64,000 nt of DNA from a virus: positions 1 to 64,000 of IMG/VR virus record IMGVR_UViG_3300033145_001255. The stretch is one strand, 5' to 3'. The notes beneath the pieces are model-generated. The model was given only the letters and a program-made list of their open reading frames with translations. It searched no databases and had not been told where the DNA came from. Shown here piece after piece: positions 16,838 through 25,426 of this stretch (positions are counted from its first letter, which is position 1; each line of letters starts with the position of its first letter). Both the position numbers and the translations under genes were made by a program.

Positions 16838-16947
16838 TGTTTGATACTATATTGCAGGCAGTACTCGAAACCATTGGATTGATTATTGGAGTAGCTATGG
16901 GTATCGTTATAGCAAATTGTATAATTGATTGGTTGGAGAAGAGATGA
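16837..16947 (+). CDS. Single-pass membrane peptide (36 aa)
   Basis: Start coupled to the duplicated remnant. One hydrophobic helix (TIGLIIGVAMGIVIA) precedes a short charged end. Adjacent to the glycosyltransferase start at 16949. Confidence 0.5.
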   Translation: MFDTILQAVLETIGLIIGVAMGIVIANCIIDWLEKR

Positions 16948-16948
16948 T

Positions 16949-18040
16949 ATGACAAACAAACTAAACTTCTGCTATTGCGCGTATAACGTCTTCTCGGACA
17001 TATTTGATGCAGACCCAAATATGAGCGGTTGCTATCAGTGGATACGAGCATTCAACGGCAAGGCAATGAACCTGCGCGATTTCTATAAGGACAAGAAAGG
17101 ACTGCCAAAAGCATGCCGGTCAGACCAGAGATTACTGCGCAAGGAAATCAAGGCTCGAATAGAGGAGTTCGACGTCGTCATGGTAAATTCTGATCCTGCG
17201 GATTGCAGGCTCATGCAGGAACTCAGAGAAATACTCGGGCATAACTCGTCAACGCAATTAGTCCTGAACCAAGACCATGCACCTGAACTATGGGCTGGCG
17301 CCTACGAGTTCCCGCAGGATTTCAAGGAACCGATATTCGCGGCTGATAAAGTATTCGCAACCAGCCCGACAGCGCAGAAGTGCATGCAGGCATTGGTCGG
17401 GTTCGATTCAAAGACCAAAATCCATCTATGCCCGCACCCATGCGAGACTCACGTCATCAAGCATATGCGCTCGGTGTTCGAGTCAGACCACTTACTGGTG
17501 TTCTGGCATCGTTACGGCGGGGGTGAGAACTTCCTGCCCTATATAGTTGCCAGTCAGTGTTATGATAATGTTACCCTGTGCGGGCATATGGAAGGAGACG
17601 ACAAGCACCTGCGTAGGACGCGTTGTACTTTCAAGCAGGTGATACCTGCATTGAACTATCCTTCATTTGTTAAACTGCTCGTCGAGGCTAAGTTCGCGTT
17701 CGAGCCGTTCCAGAGCTATAGCTTCGGGCGCAATACCTGTGACTCGGCAGCAGTTGGCTTGCCGGTGGTCGGCAACAGGAACATATATTCCATGCAGATA
17801 AACTATCCCATGACCTGCGTTGACCCGTATGACGCGACAAAGATATACGCGCTGTTCGACAGGTTGAAGAAAGACCCTGCGTTCTACTCGGACGTTTCGC
17901 AAGTTGCGAGCTTCAATAGCAATTACTTCGGGCATGATATGTGCAGACAGAGGTTCATGGCAATGCTGGAATCTGACAAGCCGAGCATGGTCGAGAACGT
18001 GGAGAAGCACGCTATGAGAGGGGAGGCTGATGCGTTATGA
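16949..18040 (+). CDS. GT-B glycosyltransferase-like protein
   Basis: 363 residues. Motifs are LVLNQDHAPELW, VFATSPTAQ, PHPCETHVIK and the GT4-type C-terminal phrase YSFGRNTCDSAAVGLPVVG, where donor-binding residues usually lie. The paralogue at 37040-37981 shares all four. It probably transfers a sugar from a nucleotide donor to a virion or surface acceptor. ATG 16949 follows GGAGAAGAGATGAT. The stop lies in a conserved coupling cassette giving the tail EADAL. Confidence 0.8.
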   Translation: MTNKLNFCYCAYNVFSDIFDADPNMSGCYQWIRAFNGKAMNLRDFYKDKKGLPKACRSDQRLLRKEIKARIEEFDVVMVNSDPADCRLMQELREILGHNSSTQLVLNQDHAPELWAGAYEFPQDFKEPIFAADKVFATSPTAQKCMQALVGFDSKTKIHLCPHPCETHVIKHMRSVFESDHLLVFWHRYGGGENFLPYIVASQCYDNVTLCGHMEGDDKHLRRTRCTFKQVIPALNYPSFVKLLVEAKFAFEPFQSYSFGRNTCDSAAVGLPVVGNRNIYSMQINYPMTCVDPYDATKIYALFDRLKKDPAFYSDVSQVASFNSNYFGHDMCRQRFMAMLESDKPSMVENVEKHAMRGEADAL

Positions 18041-18264
18041 ATTCTAAAACTAAACTTACGATTGTAAATGATAAAGATGATGACCGCCGTCTAATAAGAA
18101 TTGATATCGAACTAAAAGAAGATTTGAAAAAAGGATATCATCGGTTTGATATTGCTGATTGCATCAGTTTACGCGACGTTGAGTGCGGCCTGACTTATCT
18201 TGATTTAGTTCCAGAAGTAAAGAAGAAGAAACCTGCATGCGCTAAGGAGGCTGATGCGTTATGA
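18037..18264 (+). CDS. Small hypothetical protein ending EADAL
   Basis: 75 residues, beta-rich N-terminus and Lys-rich tail. Starts and ends in the GAGGCTGATGCGTTATGA cassette, so translation is probably coupled on both sides. Confidence 0.6.
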   Translation: MNSKTKLTIVNDKDDDRRLIRIDIELKEDLKKGYHRFDIADCISLRDVECGLTYLDLVPEVKKKKPACAKEADAL

Positions 18265-18521
18265 ATGAACTAAAGATATATTGCGTACTAATTCAACTTG
18301 GACTGACATATGTGATAATTGGCATTTCCAAATGCATTTCTTCGCAGGGTGCATTTGTCCTAACAATCGCGACGATTGGAGTCATAGGAGGACTTATTGA
18401 TATGGTAATTGATCGTTATTCAAATTGCAATATTTCACTTCTTACATGTTTATTTTGGCCGCTGACTCTAATATGGATTTTTTCAAGAATATCAGAAGAT
18501 GAGGAGGCTGATTCGTTATGA
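18261..18521 (+). CDS. Membrane protein (86 aa)
   Basis: About three hydrophobic helices (residues 7-23, 30-50 and 57-75). The C-terminus EEADSL is dictated by the coupling cassette. Function unknown. Confidence 0.6.
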   Translation: MNELKIYCVLIQLGLTYVIIGISKCISSQGAFVLTIATIGVIGGLIDMVIDRYSNCNISLLTCLFWPLTLIWIFSRISEDEEADSL

Positions 18522-18703
18522 TATCTGAAATAATAACACTCGTATTATCTCTGCTGTTGGGCTTTGCCCTGCTCGGGATTGTAGTTGCCGTATGCGGGAC
18601 AGTGTTTGTAATTACGTTGATTTATTCGCTTAACATAATAGAGAATATTCTTGATTGGGTGAATGAGAAACTCGAAAAGAAGAAGGATAATGATGCGTTA
18701 TGA
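18518..18703 (+). CDS. Membrane protein (61 aa)
   Basis: A long hydrophobic N-terminal half with two probable helices, then a charged tail ending DNDAL from a degenerate coupling cassette. Confidence 0.55.
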   Translation: MISEIITLVLSLLLGFALLGIVVAVCGTVFVITLIYSLNIIENILDWVNEKLEKKKDNDAL

Positions 18704-18933
18704 TAGACCACATTACCAACGCCAAGAACATAAACGAGCTGCCGAGTTTCGACGCTGACGATTATCCAAAGATATCGCGCTCTGACCTGCGCTCGTTTGG
18801 AATCTCGAAAGTCAAGCAGTTGCGCGCAAAGTATGATTCAGATGTGTTTGACTCTGTGGCAGAAGTAGTAGGCGCTGATAAGATGCTAAAGATAATATTC
18901 AATTTAAGCGAGGATGATATCCGTGAAGATTAA
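18700..18933 (+). CDS. Hypothetical protein (77 aa)
   Basis: Acidic, helical, no recognised family. It overlaps the following gene by 11 nt. Confidence 0.55.
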   Translation: MIDHITNAKNINELPSFDADDYPKISRSDLRSFGISKVKQLRAKYDSDVFDSVAEVVGADKMLKIIFNLSEDDIRED

Positions 18934-19759
18934 GACCAGAACAGAATTAAAGGATGGCGATATCAAGCCGGAAGCGTTTGTAGGATTGCCTCTGAAATAT
19001 AAAGGCAAAACTGTCGGCAAATGCGTTGCTGCGCAATATACTAACGGCGAAGGCTTCGCTGAAATGGAATATGAAATATCAGACAAAGAAATCATGAAAG
19101 AACTTACCACTGGTAATAAGGGTGGCAAGTCTATTGAATTTGATAATATATCATTGCCAATGCAGATTCCAGAACTATCGACAGCCAGCAAGCCATTCAA
19201 GCAGGCGCGCATCAAGATAGTCCTATCGTTAGTCTATGACTTCATGCAGGTCCCGTATGTAAAAAGCCTGATGAACCTAAAGAAGCCGGGCTATACCAAC
19301 CTCGACATATCGCGCGGACCGCAGATACTCGCAATGAACAATTCAATGAGTGACTTCGAGGACTACGACGCTATCTTATTGACTGAGTGGGACCATGACT
19401 TCGAGCCGGACGCGCTCGAGAAACTATGGAACATGAACGTGCCTGTTGCCAGTGCATTGTTCAAGTCGAGAAATGGCGACCATAACTGGCTATTGATAGA
19501 CGAGTCAGGCGAGGAGAACATGTACGTGTCGCCAGTAAGCATGACAGACCCGTTCAGGATTGACTGTACTGGCTTGGGTTTTATGCTGATAAGGAAAGAA
19601 GTATTGGCGAAGATAGGCAGGCCTATATTCAAGCCGTTCCTGGAACTGCATAATAATATTGACAGGCAGCTATGCCGCGATATCAAGACGGCGGGCTTTG
19701 ATGTGATGATCAACCCGCAAGTCAGGCTCGGGCACTACGGCACGGAGAGGATTTTTTGA
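18923..19759 (+). CDS. Two-domain protein: small N-terminal domain plus GT-A glycosyltransferase
   Basis: 278 residues from GTG 18923, 9 nt after GAGG; ATG 18914 sits directly on that SD. Residues about 1-80 match the free-standing 88-aa protein at 20561 (EAFVGLPLKYKGK versus QAFIGLPLMWKG). The rest resembles a GT2-like transferase: WDHDFEPDALEKLW (acidic metal motif), GLGFMLIRKEVL, NIDRQLCRDIKTAGFDV and VRLGHYG. It probably decorates a surface glycan. Confidence 0.75.
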   Translation: MKIKTRTELKDGDIKPEAFVGLPLKYKGKTVGKCVAAQYTNGEGFAEMEYEISDKEIMKELTTGNKGGKSIEFDNISLPMQIPELSTASKPFKQARIKIVLSLVYDFMQVPYVKSLMNLKKPGYTNLDISRGPQILAMNNSMSDFEDYDAILLTEWDHDFEPDALEKLWNMNVPVASALFKSRNGDHNWLLIDESGEENMYVSPVSMTDPFRIDCTGLGFMLIRKEVLAKIGRPIFKPFLELHNNIDRQLCRDIKTAGFDVMINPQVRLGHYGTERIF

Positions 19760-20028
19760 TGAATCTTAAAAGCGAGAAAGAAGAAGTAGACTTCAAGAAA
19801 GAACGCGAATTTGGTGGTACGGAAGCGCCGCCAAAAACAACGCGCGACAAGGTAGAGGCATGGCTAAAGGCAATGCCGAAAGAACTTATACTTTCCAGTG
19901 GTGTTGAGTTAAGGAAAATAACAACAACAGAACAATCAGTAGATGAACGTACACCATTTATTGTTGACAATGGGTACGAGATTACAATGAACTTCAAGAC
20001 CGCGACATGGGAGGAAGATTTGAAATGA
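19759..20028 (+). CDS. Hypothetical protein (89 aa)
   Basis: Starts on the preceding stop (TGATG). Charged N-terminus, no family. The end carries a degenerate coupling cassette (GAGGAAGATTTGAAATGA). Confidence 0.55.
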   Translation: MNLKSEKEEVDFKKEREFGGTEAPPKTTRDKVEAWLKAMPKELILSSGVELRKITTTEQSVDERTPFIVDNGYEITMNFKTATWEEDLK

Positions 20029-20564
20029 AAACGCTAGAAGATTTACGAGAAAGTGAACCCGCAGTAGGAATACTGTTTTCAGAAAGACTTAAAATTAATA
20101 GGGCAGCAACAGTGTTATCCGAACAGGAAACAAAAGCGTATAATGCAGGATTCAAGAAAGGCAATGATGCACTGTGGTTTGAAGCGAGACAGTCAGCGAT
20201 AAGGCAAGTCAAATTATTAAATAAGATTCTTGTTATGGTTCCGCATAGCACGGTGAATACTTCTATTGATGGAACACATTATAGACCTATTTACGAATTA
20301 TTAAATCACGAAACAGATATCTCTGACAGTCATTTAGGTAGTTATGCAAAAAGAAATAAAATATCTAAAGAGGATGCATTGCGAAAACTAAATAATATTA
20401 TGGTTGTCATCTCTGAGAAAAAGAAAGAGCAGGAGATGCTTATGGCTTTATTCGGATTAAAAAGAGAAGAAGAAGATTTCGGAAACGAAACATTCTTGCA
20501 CGTTGAGACTCTCAGAGATTATCTGATTAAATTTAACAATATAAGTGAGGCTGATTTGAAATGA
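20025..20564 (+). CDS. Hypothetical protein (179 aa)
   Basis: Helical and charged, with a Lys/Glu-rich C-terminal half. Ends ISEADLK, again dictated by the SD-start cassette of the next gene. No recognised domain. Confidence 0.6.
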   Translation: MKTLEDLRESEPAVGILFSERLKINRAATVLSEQETKAYNAGFKKGNDALWFEARQSAIRQVKLLNKILVMVPHSTVNTSIDGTHYRPIYELLNHETDISDSHLGSYAKRNKISKEDALRKLNNIMVVISEKKKEQEMLMALFGLKREEEDFGNETFLHVETLRDYLIKFNNISEADLK

Positions 20565-20827
20565 GGATTTCAACTATAGCTGAATTAAATATTTGTGTTG
20601 ACCCACAAGCGTTTATAGGTCTACCTCTAATGTGGAAAGGTGTAGATAGAGGTATTGTGTTGGCAGCACATTATATCCGCGACACAGATAAAATTACCAT
20701 CGAAACAGAAGTAACCGACAAAGAAATGATTAAAGAGATTGATAAGGGACTCATAGAAAAGTTGAAGGTATTGGATAGGCATAACTTAACTCAATCAGAA
20801 ATATATGATATTATTAAATTAACATAA
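20561..20827 (+). CDS. Stand-alone PQAFIGLPL-domain protein
   Basis: 88 residues, homologous in sight to the N-terminal domain of the glycosyltransferase at 18923: QAFIGLPLMWKG, then VLAAHY, then EVTDKEMIKEI. It may be an accessory or targeting module. No known family name is assigned. Confidence 0.65.
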   Translation: MRISTIAELNICVDPQAFIGLPLMWKGVDRGIVLAAHYIRDTDKITIETEVTDKEMIKEIDKGLIEKLKVLDRHNLTQSEIYDIIKLT

Positions 20828-20843
20828 GCGAGGCTGATTTAAA

Positions 20844-21020
20844 ATGACCGTCTGCAACCTATGCGGCTACGACAACGAGAAGCCAATAGGGCGCGTAGCC
20901 GAGGACTCGAAGGAAGGAGAAGATGTGGCAGTTACATTAAACGACAATGGCTTGAAGGCAATGTTTTGCCTTAAGGGTCACATGAAAGACAAGATGAAGA
21001 AGACGAGGATATCATTATGA
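20844..21020 (+). CDS. Small Cys-containing protein (58 aa)
   Basis: Preceded by the coupling-cassette sequence GAGGCTGATTTAAA. CNLCGY near the N-terminus and a later FCLKGH could form a zinc site. Overlaps the next start by ATGA. Confidence 0.55.
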   Translation: MTVCNLCGYDNEKPIGRVAEDSKEGEDVAVTLNDNGLKAMFCLKGHMKDKMKKTRISL

Positions 21021-22078
21021 AAACAGCAATAGTAATACCGACAATCAAGACAGTACCAGACTGCATACTCACATTAAATGCAGATATAATCATAGTACGC
21101 GACAAGGGCAGACCACAACAAAGCGACGAGTTCGATACAATCACAAAGCGCAAGCAATGGCTAAACAAGCACGTAGGTTTCGCGCCTGATTTCCTGTTGA
21201 GGAAGCAGGGCGACAGCGCAAGGAACTTCGGGCTATTAGTGGCATACCAGCGCGGCTATGACAGAGTAATCTCGATGGACGATGATGTCGAGGTCAAGGA
21301 CGGGTTCCTGACAAGTCATAATGTTGGCAAGACAGATTCGGAATTATCCAGTATTGCATCGTGTAAGTTTCTGGATGTCATGGATTATATGGATGTTGAT
21401 ACTGAGAGTAATATCAAGCAACGCGGATATCCATTCGAGCTTAGAGATGAACATTCAGATTCGTTCAATTCAACGAGGAAGGGCAACGTAAAGATGAATA
21501 TAGGGCTATGGTCTGGCATACCAGACTGCGGCGCGATTGATAAGATACTCGGCATTGACTGGAAGTGCAAGTGCGATCTCAAAGAGCAGATAGCAATACC
21601 TATCGGCACAGACGCGGCTACATGCACAATGAACCTGAGCATGACGAGAGATGTCATTCCCGCTTTCTACCAGCCGGACATGGGAGTAGAAATAATGCCT
21701 GGCATGAAGCTTGACAGATTCGGCGATATGTGGGCTGGATACATCCTAAAGAAACTCATAGACATCAAGGGCGATATCATGACATTTGGAGCGCCCGTAG
21801 TCGAGCATCTGAAAGAGGGCGAGCTGAATAAAGAACTCGTAGGCGAGTATGTCGGCAATATGATGTATCGTGATTTTAGGGATATTGTTGACATATCAAT
21901 TTCGCGTGTACGTGAAGATAGTTATCTGAATATGTATAAGGAATTTGTGTACGAGTTCAGTGAACGCGCAAGTAACATATGTACTCGACCTGATGCTTAT
22001 CTTAAATATTTCCAGTTACTATCGCGCAATATGCTAGTCTGGATTAAGTGCATCGAGATGATAGACGAGGGGAATTGA
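21017..22078 (+). CDS. RGP/UDP-arabinopyranose mutase-like protein (GT75)
   Basis: 353 residues. It resembles reversibly glycosylated polypeptides: SMDDDVEV (acidic metal/nucleotide motif), RGYPFELRDEH, GLWSGIPDCGAID and RFGDMWAGYILKKL. In plants and some microbes this family interconverts UDP-arabinopyranose and furanose and self-glycosylates. The archaeal-virus role is inferred: supplying a furanose or other sugar to the transferases nearby. Confidence 0.75.
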   Translation: MKTAIVIPTIKTVPDCILTLNADIIIVRDKGRPQQSDEFDTITKRKQWLNKHVGFAPDFLLRKQGDSARNFGLLVAYQRGYDRVISMDDDVEVKDGFLTSHNVGKTDSELSSIASCKFLDVMDYMDVDTESNIKQRGYPFELRDEHSDSFNSTRKGNVKMNIGLWSGIPDCGAIDKILGIDWKCKCDLKEQIAIPIGTDAATCTMNLSMTRDVIPAFYQPDMGVEIMPGMKLDRFGDMWAGYILKKLIDIKGDIMTFGAPVVEHLKEGELNKELVGEYVGNMMYRDFRDIVDISISRVREDSYLNMYKEFVYEFSERASNICTRPDAYLKYFQLLSRNMLVWIKCIEMIDEGN

Positions 22079-22079
22079 C

Positions 22080-22532
22080 ATGGAAAAACATAAATTGAAA
22101 TGTAAGAACTGTGGAGAGAGAGCGAACGTGGTTGAGATTTGTCCTGATGCTAACGACGAGTATTTCTGCTCGCAGGAATGCATTGACAAAATCAACAGCA
22201 AAGAAGGGCGCGCTTATCGTCTGCTCGGCGTGTTCGCGCTGAATGATGATGGCTCGACAGGCAAGAGATTGAGCAGGCAAGAGACAACTTACGACGACGA
22301 CCTTAAGCTATTGGCGAAGTTCAAACCAAGCCTACTATTGAGAATCGGGTGGTGGATGACAGGCAAGGCAGATTCGTTGGCATCACAGGGAGACTTACAG
22401 TATAACTTAGATAAAATCCATAAGCCAAACCCTGACGAGATTGATTTCCTAAAGGCATACTATGCCAAGCGCGAACTCGACAGGCGGGCACGCAATCAGA
22501 AGAAGTTTATCGAGGGCTTGAAGAAGAAGTGA
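22080..22532 (+). CDS. Zinc-finger-like protein (150 aa)
   Basis: The N-terminus has CKNCGE and later CSQEC, an FCS- or TRASH-like ribbon. The remainder is helical and basic. No known family; it is cotranscribed with the sugar genes. Confidence 0.6.
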   Translation: MEKHKLKCKNCGERANVVEICPDANDEYFCSQECIDKINSKEGRAYRLLGVFALNDDGSTGKRLSRQETTYDDDLKLLAKFKPSLLLRIGWWMTGKADSLASQGDLQYNLDKIHKPNPDEIDFLKAYYAKRELDRRARNQKKFIEGLKKK

Positions 22533-22537
22533 TTATA

Positions 22538-23635
22538 ATGGAAAGGCAACCAGTGAAAGTAGAGAAAGTAGATAATGGCGTATTACGGTGGTTCAAATGC
22601 GAGTCATGCGGTAAAACATCAGAAGACTGGATAGATACAAAAACCTCTAACTGCTTTGCTAATACTGGCCTATGTCATAGGTGTTATTATGATAGCCTAA
22701 AACCAATCCAGGGATTCACGCTGATAGCAGAAAAAGATATGATTAAAGTTCCATACCGAACTGTCGGAAAAGAGAAGGAGGAGAACATTATGGACAAGAT
22801 GATAAAAGGAATAAGCAAAGTCCTAAACCCGAAGAAGCAGGGCAAGACCGCGCGCGAGGACAAGTGCGTGGTAATCGGGCATATGGGTGAAGTTGGTTCT
22901 GCGCTAAAGAAGATGATTGAAGGAGCAGACTATTGGTGCGCAGGCTTCGACCTAAGCTGCAGCGAGAAGATAGCTAACGATACCGAAGTAAAGTTCATGC
23001 ACATAACCATCCCGTACATCAACCAGAAGCAGTTCACAAGCGCAGTTCTTGGCTACGCAAAAGAAATCAAGCCTGAGATAATGATAATACACTCGACAGT
23101 CATCCCGGGCACAACTAGACACATCCGAAAGCAGATGGAGAAATGGGCTGGCAGGCCTCAGCTCGCATACTCGCCATGCAGGGGCCAGCATACTAAGCTC
23201 ATGGAAGACTTCAAGCGCTACGACAAGTGGGTTGCCAGCGAGCAGAAATGCAGGGAGTCTGTTGAGTTCCATCTCAAACATCTCGGCATGCGCGCTATCG
23301 GATTCTCAGACAGGCAATGGGAACATCTCGAAGTCAGCAAGCTTATAGACACAAGCCAGTACGGGATACTCATCACATACGCGCAGGTTGCCAACAGGCT
23401 CGCCAGTAAATACAATGTTCCTTATAGTATGGTGCGCGACTTCATGAGCCAGACAAACGAGCTATACAATAACAGGCCAGATATAACCCCCGGCTATGTG
23501 GGCGGTAAGTGCGTGAGGCAGAACATAGACCTACTAAAGCGCATCATGCCGCACGAGCTATGGCGTGTATTCGAGCAGAGCAACAGACAGCGCGCTAAGG
23601 AGTTGGGCTTAAGCCCGGACGAGATGAAAGAGTAA
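22538..23635 (+). CDS. Zn-ribbon fused to nucleotide-sugar-dehydrogenase-like protein
   Basis: 365 residues. Residues about 18-50 form a CxxC...CxxC ribbon. After a linker comes a Rossmann segment VVIGHMGEVGSALKKM, then IIHSTVIPGTT and GGKCVRQNIDLL, reminiscent of UDP-glucose/GDP-mannose dehydrogenases with the catalytic Cys in GGxC. An ideal internal start exists at ATG 22790 after AAGGAGGAGAACATT; it would give a 281-aa enzyme without the ribbon. Two products are possible. Confidence 0.65.
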   Translation: MERQPVKVEKVDNGVLRWFKCESCGKTSEDWIDTKTSNCFANTGLCHRCYYDSLKPIQGFTLIAEKDMIKVPYRTVGKEKEENIMDKMIKGISKVLNPKKQGKTAREDKCVVIGHMGEVGSALKKMIEGADYWCAGFDLSCSEKIANDTEVKFMHITIPYINQKQFTSAVLGYAKEIKPEIMIIHSTVIPGTTRHIRKQMEKWAGRPQLAYSPCRGQHTKLMEDFKRYDKWVASEQKCRESVEFHLKHLGMRAIGFSDRQWEHLEVSKLIDTSQYGILITYAQVANRLASKYNVPYSMVRDFMSQTNELYNNRPDITPGYVGGKCVRQNIDLLKRIMPHELWRVFEQSNRQRAKELGLSPDEMKE

Positions 23636-23641
23636 ATCATA

Positions 23642-23706
23642 GTTAAGGCCAGCCACCTTAACGGCGTAGAGTTTAGGGTTGGTTAATCTCCCTCCATACC
23701 CTAAAC
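23642..23706 (+). terminator. Two tandem hairpins
   Basis: GTTAAGG 23642 pairs with CCTTAAC ending 23662; GTTTAGGGT 23671 pairs with ACCCTAAAC ending 23706. They fill the gap after the dehydrogenase-like gene. Terminator or processed structure; no T-run follows. Confidence 0.55.
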
Positions 23707-23741
23707 CCTACATTATTGTTACGAGAATAAATAACTATCGG

Positions 23742-23990
23742 ATGGTGGAAATTATGAGAGAGTTTATGGCAATGGATGTTTCAGAGACAGTCAAGATGAC
23801 AAAGAACGCGCAGGACGAGCTTGTACGCGCCAAGAAGTTCAAGACAAATTTCCTTAACGGCGATTTGATTAAGATTACTGTAACAGAAGAAAATGTAGAA
23901 AATTGCAGTTTCACAATAGGAGACAGGTACGACTTCAAGGCAATCGAGACGCAGAAGAAACTAAAGGTGAAGAAGAAAGATGACTCTTGA
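23742..23990 (+). CDS. Hypothetical protein (82 aa)
   Basis: Starts at ATG 23742 or 23754. Lys-rich with a small beta core (NGDLIKITVTEEN). No family. Confidence 0.5.
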   Translation: MVEIMREFMAMDVSETVKMTKNAQDELVRAKKFKTNFLNGDLIKITVTEENVENCSFTIGDRYDFKAIETQKKLKVKKKDDS

Positions 23991-24057
23991 AGATGATGAA
24001 CGCGCACGCGTATAGCATAGCATAAGACTAAATTATGAATGAAATAGGAGATGAAGA

Positions 24058-24138
24058 ATGATGGAACTAGTATGGTGCTGCACAGTAGATGTGCTTGATG
24101 ACTTGAAGAGAATAATGGAACAGGAGTTGAAAGAATGA
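24058..24138 (+). CDS. Micro-protein (26 aa)
   Basis: Preceded by AGGAGATGAAG. It includes CC and an acidic helix, and its stop overlaps the next start. Possibly a translational leader. Confidence 0.4.
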   Translation: MMELVWCCTVDVLDDLKRIMEQELKE

Positions 24139-24293
24139 AACCCGATTTGGAAGCTAAACTTAAAGAGGCAGAAAGAGTATCCAAAGAAATTGAAGAGATT
24201 GATTCATTGTCTGCTGATTTAAAGTCATGCAAGCGTGTGAGCAAGAAGATGAACAACAGATTTATAGCGATATTGACAGGTGATAATAAATGA
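24135..24293 (+). CDS. Small helical protein (52 aa)
   Basis: Charged helix with a heptad-like pattern; ATGA overlaps at both ends. Function unknown. Confidence 0.5.
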   Translation: MKPDLEAKLKEAERVSKEIEEIDSLSADLKSCKRVSKKMNNRFIAILTGDNK

Positions 24294-24565
24294 CAACTTC
24301 AGAACAGAAATTGTCTGGCGAGTTCGACGCGAAAGTATGGACTGAGGAATTTGTGAAGATGGTAAAGGCAAAGCCAGAAATAGCAACAGACGAAGGCACA
24401 ATGCTCGGCTGGTTCGCGAATGCAATCATGACGGGTTACGACAAGCGCGCCAGTGAGGAAGAGCTTGAAGAGTTCCCATCTGAGTCAGTACGGGCGCGCA
24501 ACAAGGCAGGCTCGGATATGGACGAGAGATGGTGTCCGTGGAAGAAAGATATATGCAGGAGATGA
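24290..24565 (+). CDS. Hypothetical protein (91 aa)
   Basis: Helical N-terminal region with GTMLGWFANAIMTGYD, a pattern common in small phage proteins of unknown role. Ends 5 nt before the DHH gene start. Confidence 0.6.
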   Translation: MTTSEQKLSGEFDAKVWTEEFVKMVKAKPEIATDEGTMLGWFANAIMTGYDKRASEEELEEFPSESVRARNKAGSDMDERWCPWKKDICRR

Positions 24566-24570
24566 TTGAT

Positions 24571-25425
24571 ATGAAGACGACAATAATTTATCATAGGGAC
24601 ATGGATGGAATTGCATCAGCAGTTATAGCACAAAGAAAATATCCAGATGCAGAATTAAGATGTATTGACTACAATGAACGTGCAGATTTCGAGTTTGGAA
24701 ATTTACATGACAACAGAATAGTCATTGTAGATTTCTCATTCGATAATGAAACTATGAGTATGTTGCACAGAAAGGCAGGAGAATTAATCTGGATAGACCA
24801 CCATAAAACAGCCAAAGAGATGAGCGCCTGGGATTCAAAAATACCTGGCAAACGGTCAATAGATGAAGCTGCTTGTAAATTGACATGGCAGTACTTCAAT
24901 AAAGAAGATGTGCCTTATGCTATTGAACTTATTGCTGATTGGGATATGTGGCTGTTCAAGTTCAAAGAAGACACGAAAGCATTTCACGAATATTGCAACC
25001 TGTTTGATATTGAAGACATAGGAGACATAATCCAATTATCTAATCTGCTACTGGTTGGAAACAGAGGGGTGATTGATGACTGCATCAAAGAAGGAATAAC
25101 TCTCTTGAAATACAAACTAGCGCACGTTAAACGCATCGTGAAAAAAGGGCGTATGTTACAGAATGAATCGGGTATCATGACATTTGAAGTTATGTGCCCT
25201 CTATTCATATCGGACATCGGCGATTATATTCTTAAGACTTATGCTGGTGTTGACATTGCCATAATCAAACAACGAGTCTGGAACGACAAGAAAGATATTT
25301 GGGATGAGATTGTTTCTCTACGCAGCAGGAAAGATAGTGACGTGGATGTATCTCTGATTGCCAAAGAGCGCGGTGGTGGCGGGCATAAACACGCAGCAGG
25401 TTATGTTGTGTTTTGGAGGGATTGA
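24571..25425 (+). CDS. DHH-family phosphoesterase
   Basis: 284 residues from ATG 24571, 8 nt after AGGAG. Metal-binding motifs are HRDMDGIASA, IVDFSF and IDHHKT, and GGGGHKHAAG is the DHHA1 substrate motif. Relatives cleave short oligonucleotides, cyclic dinucleotides or pApA. In a virus it could recycle nanoRNA or degrade a cyclic-nucleotide defence signal; that role is inference. Confidence 0.88.
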   Translation: MKTTIIYHRDMDGIASAVIAQRKYPDAELRCIDYNERADFEFGNLHDNRIVIVDFSFDNETMSMLHRKAGELIWIDHHKTAKEMSAWDSKIPGKRSIDEAACKLTWQYFNKEDVPYAIELIADWDMWLFKFKEDTKAFHEYCNLFDIEDIGDIIQLSNLLLVGNRGVIDDCIKEGITLLKYKLAHVKRIVKKGRMLQNESGIMTFEVMCPLFISDIGDYILKTYAGVDIAIIKQRVWNDKKDIWDEIVSLRSRKDSDVDVSLIAKERGGGGHKHAAGYVVFWRD

Positions 25426-25426
25426 T

